From: Arcticibacterium sp051269965 | GTDB taxonomy: Bacteria; Bacteroidota; Bacteroidia; Cytophagales; Spirosomataceae | Assembly (NCBI GenBank): GCA_051269965.1 | Contig: JBNMFK010000163.1 | Coordinates: 1-8,521, forward strand | Reading direction: 5' to 3' | DNA length: 8,521 bases | Shown: positions 6,403 to 8,521 of the stretch, piece by piece | Layout of the letters: each line of letters begins with the position of its first letter | Numbering within the stretch: position 1 is the stretch's first letter | Made by a program: the position numbers and the translations under genes | Notes under the pieces: generated by a model | Told to the model about the DNA's origin: nothing | What the model saw: only the letters and a program-made list of their open reading frames with translations | Databases searched by the model: none

Positions 6403-6984
6403 CTAAAGACCTATTAAAAGGTTCTCTTTTATAAGCCTTATGGCGATGGCAAGTAGAATTAATCCAAAGACTTTTTGAAGAACTTCAATGGTAGAGGCAC
6501 TTATCTTTTTCTCAATCCAAGAAGAAGACTTAAGGACTATGTAGACTAAGATCAAATTAATCAGTATGCCTACAATAATGTTTTCTACATGGAATACTGC
6601 CTTTAAGGACAAAAGAGAAGTCATTGTTCCTGCACCCGCAATCATAGGGAAAGCTAAGGGAACTATGGAACTAGATCTGGCACCCGTGGTAGGGTTATGT
6701 TTGAATATTTCTCTACCAAGAATCATTTCAAAACCCATTAACAGAAGAATAACACCACCAGCAACAGCAAAAGAATTAACATCCACGCCAAAAAGAGCCA
6801 ATATTTGAGTGCCTAAATAGAGATAGGCAAACATTAAAAAACCTGAAAATAGGGTAGCCCTTTCTGCATCTATTCCACCTGTTTTCTTTCTAAGATTAAG
6901 TATGATAGGGATAGAGCCCAAAATATCTATGATAGAGAAAAGGATAAGTCCTACAGATAAAATTTCCTTAAAATTAAAATTCAT
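6403..6984 (-). CDS. MarC-family integral membrane protein
   Basis: MarC/UPF0056 family membrane protein of 193 residues with six predicted helices. The first lies at about residues 7-28 and the last at about 168-186; two central helices flank the conserved loop. Seen: DILGSIPI (20-27, the family's D-x-x-G-x-x-P motif), SFAVAGGVILLLMGFEM (about 71-87), and PLAFPMIAGAGTMTS (about 109-123), all family hallmarks. Despite the name, E. coli MarC was shown not to be the multiple-antibiotic-resistance determinant; the family's transport substrate, if any, is unknown. The start codon lies 5 bp after the stop of the aminotransferase gene, with AAGAA as an A-rich ribosome site, so the pair is almost surely co-transcribed. 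A role in exporting a metabolite, perhaps an amino acid, is only suggested by that neighbour. The stop TAG is at 6403-6405, and a 97-bp gap separates it from the Rieske gene. Confidence 0.93.
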   Translation of the reverse strand: MNFNFKEILSVGLILFSIIDILGSIPIILNLRKKTGGIDAERATLFSGFLMFAYLYLGTQILALFGVDVNSFAVAGGVILLLMGFEMILGREIFKHNPTTGARSSSIVPLAFPMIAGAGTMTSLLSLKAVFHVENIIVGILINLILVYIVLKSSSWIEKKISASTIEVLQKVFGLILLAIAIRLIKENLLIGL

Positions 6985-6989
6985 TTCTT

Positions 6990-8054
6990 TTAGTAATTAC
7001 TTAAAAACTGATTTAATACGTCAAAATCTTCATCGGGAATGGCAGGAAAATTTGCTATTCTGAAACTTTGCACTCCCCATTCGCCGTAACCATTACCCAG
7101 AAGAATATTCTTATTTAGAGCGTCTCTTTTTATTTTTGATATTATTTCTTCACTTCCACACACACTTAAAACCGTAGGAGATCGTGTGGTCACGTTCTGA
7201 ACTAGGGGAGTTAAATAACTAGCATTATCCAAAACGGCATAAGTCTTATTTGCTCTAGAAGCTAGTTTCTGGCTTATTTGATCAATATTTTCTAAATTAC
7301 TCAGGAGCCTATCTAATAAATAGATATTAAGGATGTTTGGTGTATAATGGGTTTGGTACTTCTTGAAATTCTCCTGTATAAAAAGAAGGCTGTTGTAATG
7401 ATTCCACTCGTTATTACTGCGTGCTTGTTCTAAAGCTTTGGGCGAACATATTAAAACGCCCAATCCCGATGGAAGTCCAAGGCATTTTTGTACTGAAGCC
7501 AGGAAAATGTCACCAAAACTGAAATCAATAGCCTGCCCACCAAGGGAAGAAGTAACATCAAAACACTTCAAAAGACTGCCTGGCAAAGCTGATAACGTTT
7601 CATTATTAATAAAGGTACCATTTGAGGTTTCGTTCTGAACAGCACAAAAACAGTCGTACTCTTCGTCAATATCAATATCAGAGAGCGTTTGGTCTAAGGA
7701 AAACCTTGATCCTCTAATGTCAAACGGTAAAGTTTCATTTGTAGGGTTTGGGTTTATGACAGTATACTTGAACCATTTTTTTCCAAACGCACCATTATAA
7801 GCGAATTGTACTTTTCCTTGTAGAACAGATTGGCACACAATTTCCCAGCATTCTGTTGCAGACGAAGTCAAGTAAACTTCATAGTCTACGGGAATATTCA
7901 TCTTTAACTTAAGTTTTTCAATGGTACTTTTTAGTAGTGCCATGAAAGAATCGCTTCTATGGTTCATTTCCAAAATGCCAGAATCGAAAGCCTCTAACAT
8001 AAAGGATCGCACTTCAGGGTATATTTTCGATGGTCCGGGATAGAAATTGTACAT
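6990..8054 (-). CDS. Class V aminotransferase, SerC-like (possible phosphoserine aminotransferase)
   Basis: PLP-dependent fold-type I, class V aminotransferase, cytoplasmic. With the ATG at 8052-8054 it has 354 residues and starts MYNFYPGPSKIYPEV, which fits SerC-like N-termini. The frame extends 4 codons to a GTG at 8064-8066; I prefer the ATG because the GTG sits only about 10 bp from a promoter-like box at 8077-8084 (CACCTTTG on the minus strand). Seen, in ATG numbering: GPS near residue 8, MNHRS (30-34), TSSATECWE (63-71) in the cofactor-phosphate region, NETSNGT (141-147), the PLP-contacting Asp in FDVTSS (Asp166), the PLP lysine in SVQKCLGLPSG (Lys190), and a C-terminal FRIANFPA arginine (Arg332) likely to bind the substrate carboxylate. 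NETSNGT and RIANFPA depart from textbook SerC (NET-hG, R-S-YNA) and lean toward the alanine-glyoxylate/serine-pyruvate group, so the substrate is left open and no symbol is given. No serA is nearby. marC follows after 5 bp. Confidence 0.85.
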   Translation of the reverse strand: MYNFYPGPSKIYPEVRSFMLEAFDSGILEMNHRSDSFMALLKSTIEKLKLKMNIPVDYEVYLTSSATECWEIVCQSVLQGKVQFAYNGAFGKKWFKYTVINPNPTNETLPFDIRGSRFSLDQTLSDIDIDEEYDCFCAVQNETSNGTFINNETLSALPGSLLKCFDVTSSLGGQAIDFSFGDIFLASVQKCLGLPSGLGVLICSPKALEQARSNNEWNHYNSLLFIQENFKKYQTHYTPNILNIYLLDRLLSNLENIDQISQKLASRANKTYAVLDNASYLTPLVQNVTTRSPTVLSVCGSEEIISKIKRDALNKNILLGNGYGEWGVQSFRIANFPAIPDEDFDVLNQFLSNY

Positions 8055-8066
8055 GAAAATTGGCAC

Positions 8067-8521
8067 TTTTAAACCACAAAGGTGAGCTAAATTATTGAGA
8101 TTTTATATGCTTGAATTTATCAATATTTTAAGATAATCAATAACCATAATTAGGATTAGAAAATATATTTACTGTTTGCCTTTTGTATGTCTTAGAAGCT
8201 TAGTTCTACTTAATTATTACCAATTAGAAGCCTGTTTTTCTCTTCTATAATAAGCTTTGATCTTCACTCATTTGTTCGATGGTTTCTTTGGCACGAAGCT
8301 TGATATTATATTAATAATGACGTGCGATGCCCGTTTTTATCGGCCAATTTCAAGAAGGTTCATACCAGATTGAGAATCCAGTGAAACGAAAGACAAATCT
8401 TGAACCTGAGAAAAAATGAACATATTGACCTTAGTGAAGGGTTTCTTGATGCCCTCATCCAAATCATTGGTAGAGGATTATCGTTTCAAAAAAGTGGATT
8501 CAAGCTCTTTATTTTCCTCAC
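8067..8521. other. 455-bp region without a confident gene
   Basis: The left part (8067-8250) is AT-rich upstream DNA of the aminotransferase gene. Its best promoter-like element is CACCTTTG on the minus strand (8077-8084, one mismatch to TAnnTTTG), without a clear -33 box. The right part (about 8290-8521) looks less AT-rich and more like coding sequence. One plus-strand frame is open from the ATG at 8416 (preceded by GAGAAAAA) to the edge, 35 codons beginning MNILTLVKGF. Another plus frame, free of stops from 8385 to the edge, contains NEHIDLSEGFLDALI. Going upstream, that second frame runs open again for about 25 codons beyond a TGA at 8382-8384. These may be the start of a gene continuing outside the window or the remains of one. 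I recognise no family, and no RNA gene is evident. Confidence 0.4.

Noticed and set aside
6566..6808. 80-codon plus-strand open frame
   Set aside because: It is antisense to the MarC-family gene, which shows the family motifs in this part.
7438..7638. 66-codon plus-strand open frame
   Set aside because: It is antisense to the aminotransferase around its PLP lysine region.
8055..8066. GTG start adding four residues to the aminotransferase
   Set aside because: The ATG four codons later fits family N-termini better, and the GTG lies too close to the promoter-like box.
8196..8301. Three AAGCTT hexamers at 8196, 8252 and 8296
   Set aside because: Spacing is irregular and flanks differ, so they look like chance and not a repeat array or binding-site cluster.
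1..8521. Search for CRISPR arrays, tRNA/rRNA genes, complete insertion sequences, prophage or a multi-gene defence system
   Set aside because: No regularly spaced repeats, cloverleaf, transposase or phage genes were seen; nearly every gene belongs to a common housekeeping or metabolic family.

Overview
The window looks like ordinary chromosomal, housekeeping-type DNA from a low-GC member of the Bacteroidota, most likely a Cytophagales-like bacterium. The evidence is the large YidC, the short MenE, a regulator joining an XRE helix-turn-helix to an S24-like domain, A-rich sequence in front of most start codons, and one clean TAnnTTTG -7 promoter box, which is typical of this phylum. The assignment rests on family resemblance and is not proven. 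I found no CRISPR array, rRNA, tRNA, complete insertion sequence or prophage.

Layout, left to right. The minus strand carries yidC (membrane protein insertase, cut by the left edge, 1-1622) and, upstream of it, a FabG-like short-chain dehydrogenase (1769-2521). A 175-bp divergent gap with promoter signals leads to two plus-strand genes. These are hslV, the peptidase subunit of the HslUV protease (2697-3236), and an XRE regulator whose S24-like C-terminal domain has lost both catalytic residues (3287-4096). The regulator's end overlaps, tail to tail, the end of a minus-strand cluster read from right to left: a Rieske 2Fe-2S lipoprotein (5829-6305), menE (4761-5828) and a 231-residue protein of unknown function (4088-4783). 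The Rieske stop touches the menE start, and menE overlaps the unknown gene by 23 bp, so these three almost certainly form one transcription unit. Further right, also on the minus strand, a SerC-like class V aminotransferase (6990-8054) is followed after about 5 bp by a MarC-family membrane protein (6403-6984). The last 455 bp (8067-8521) hold no convincing gene, though short open readings near the right edge may be the start of a gene or the remains of one.

How the genes fit together. MenE makes o-succinylbenzoyl-CoA for menaquinone, the respiratory quinone of this phylum, and its partner gene encodes a membrane-anchored iron-sulfur electron carrier. A link to quinone-dependent electron transfer is plausible but inferred. 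YidC and HslV belong to membrane protein biogenesis and cytoplasmic proteolysis. I see no clear multi-gene novel system. The most unusual items are the non-catalytic S24-like regulator and the unknown protein locked into the Rieske-menE operon.
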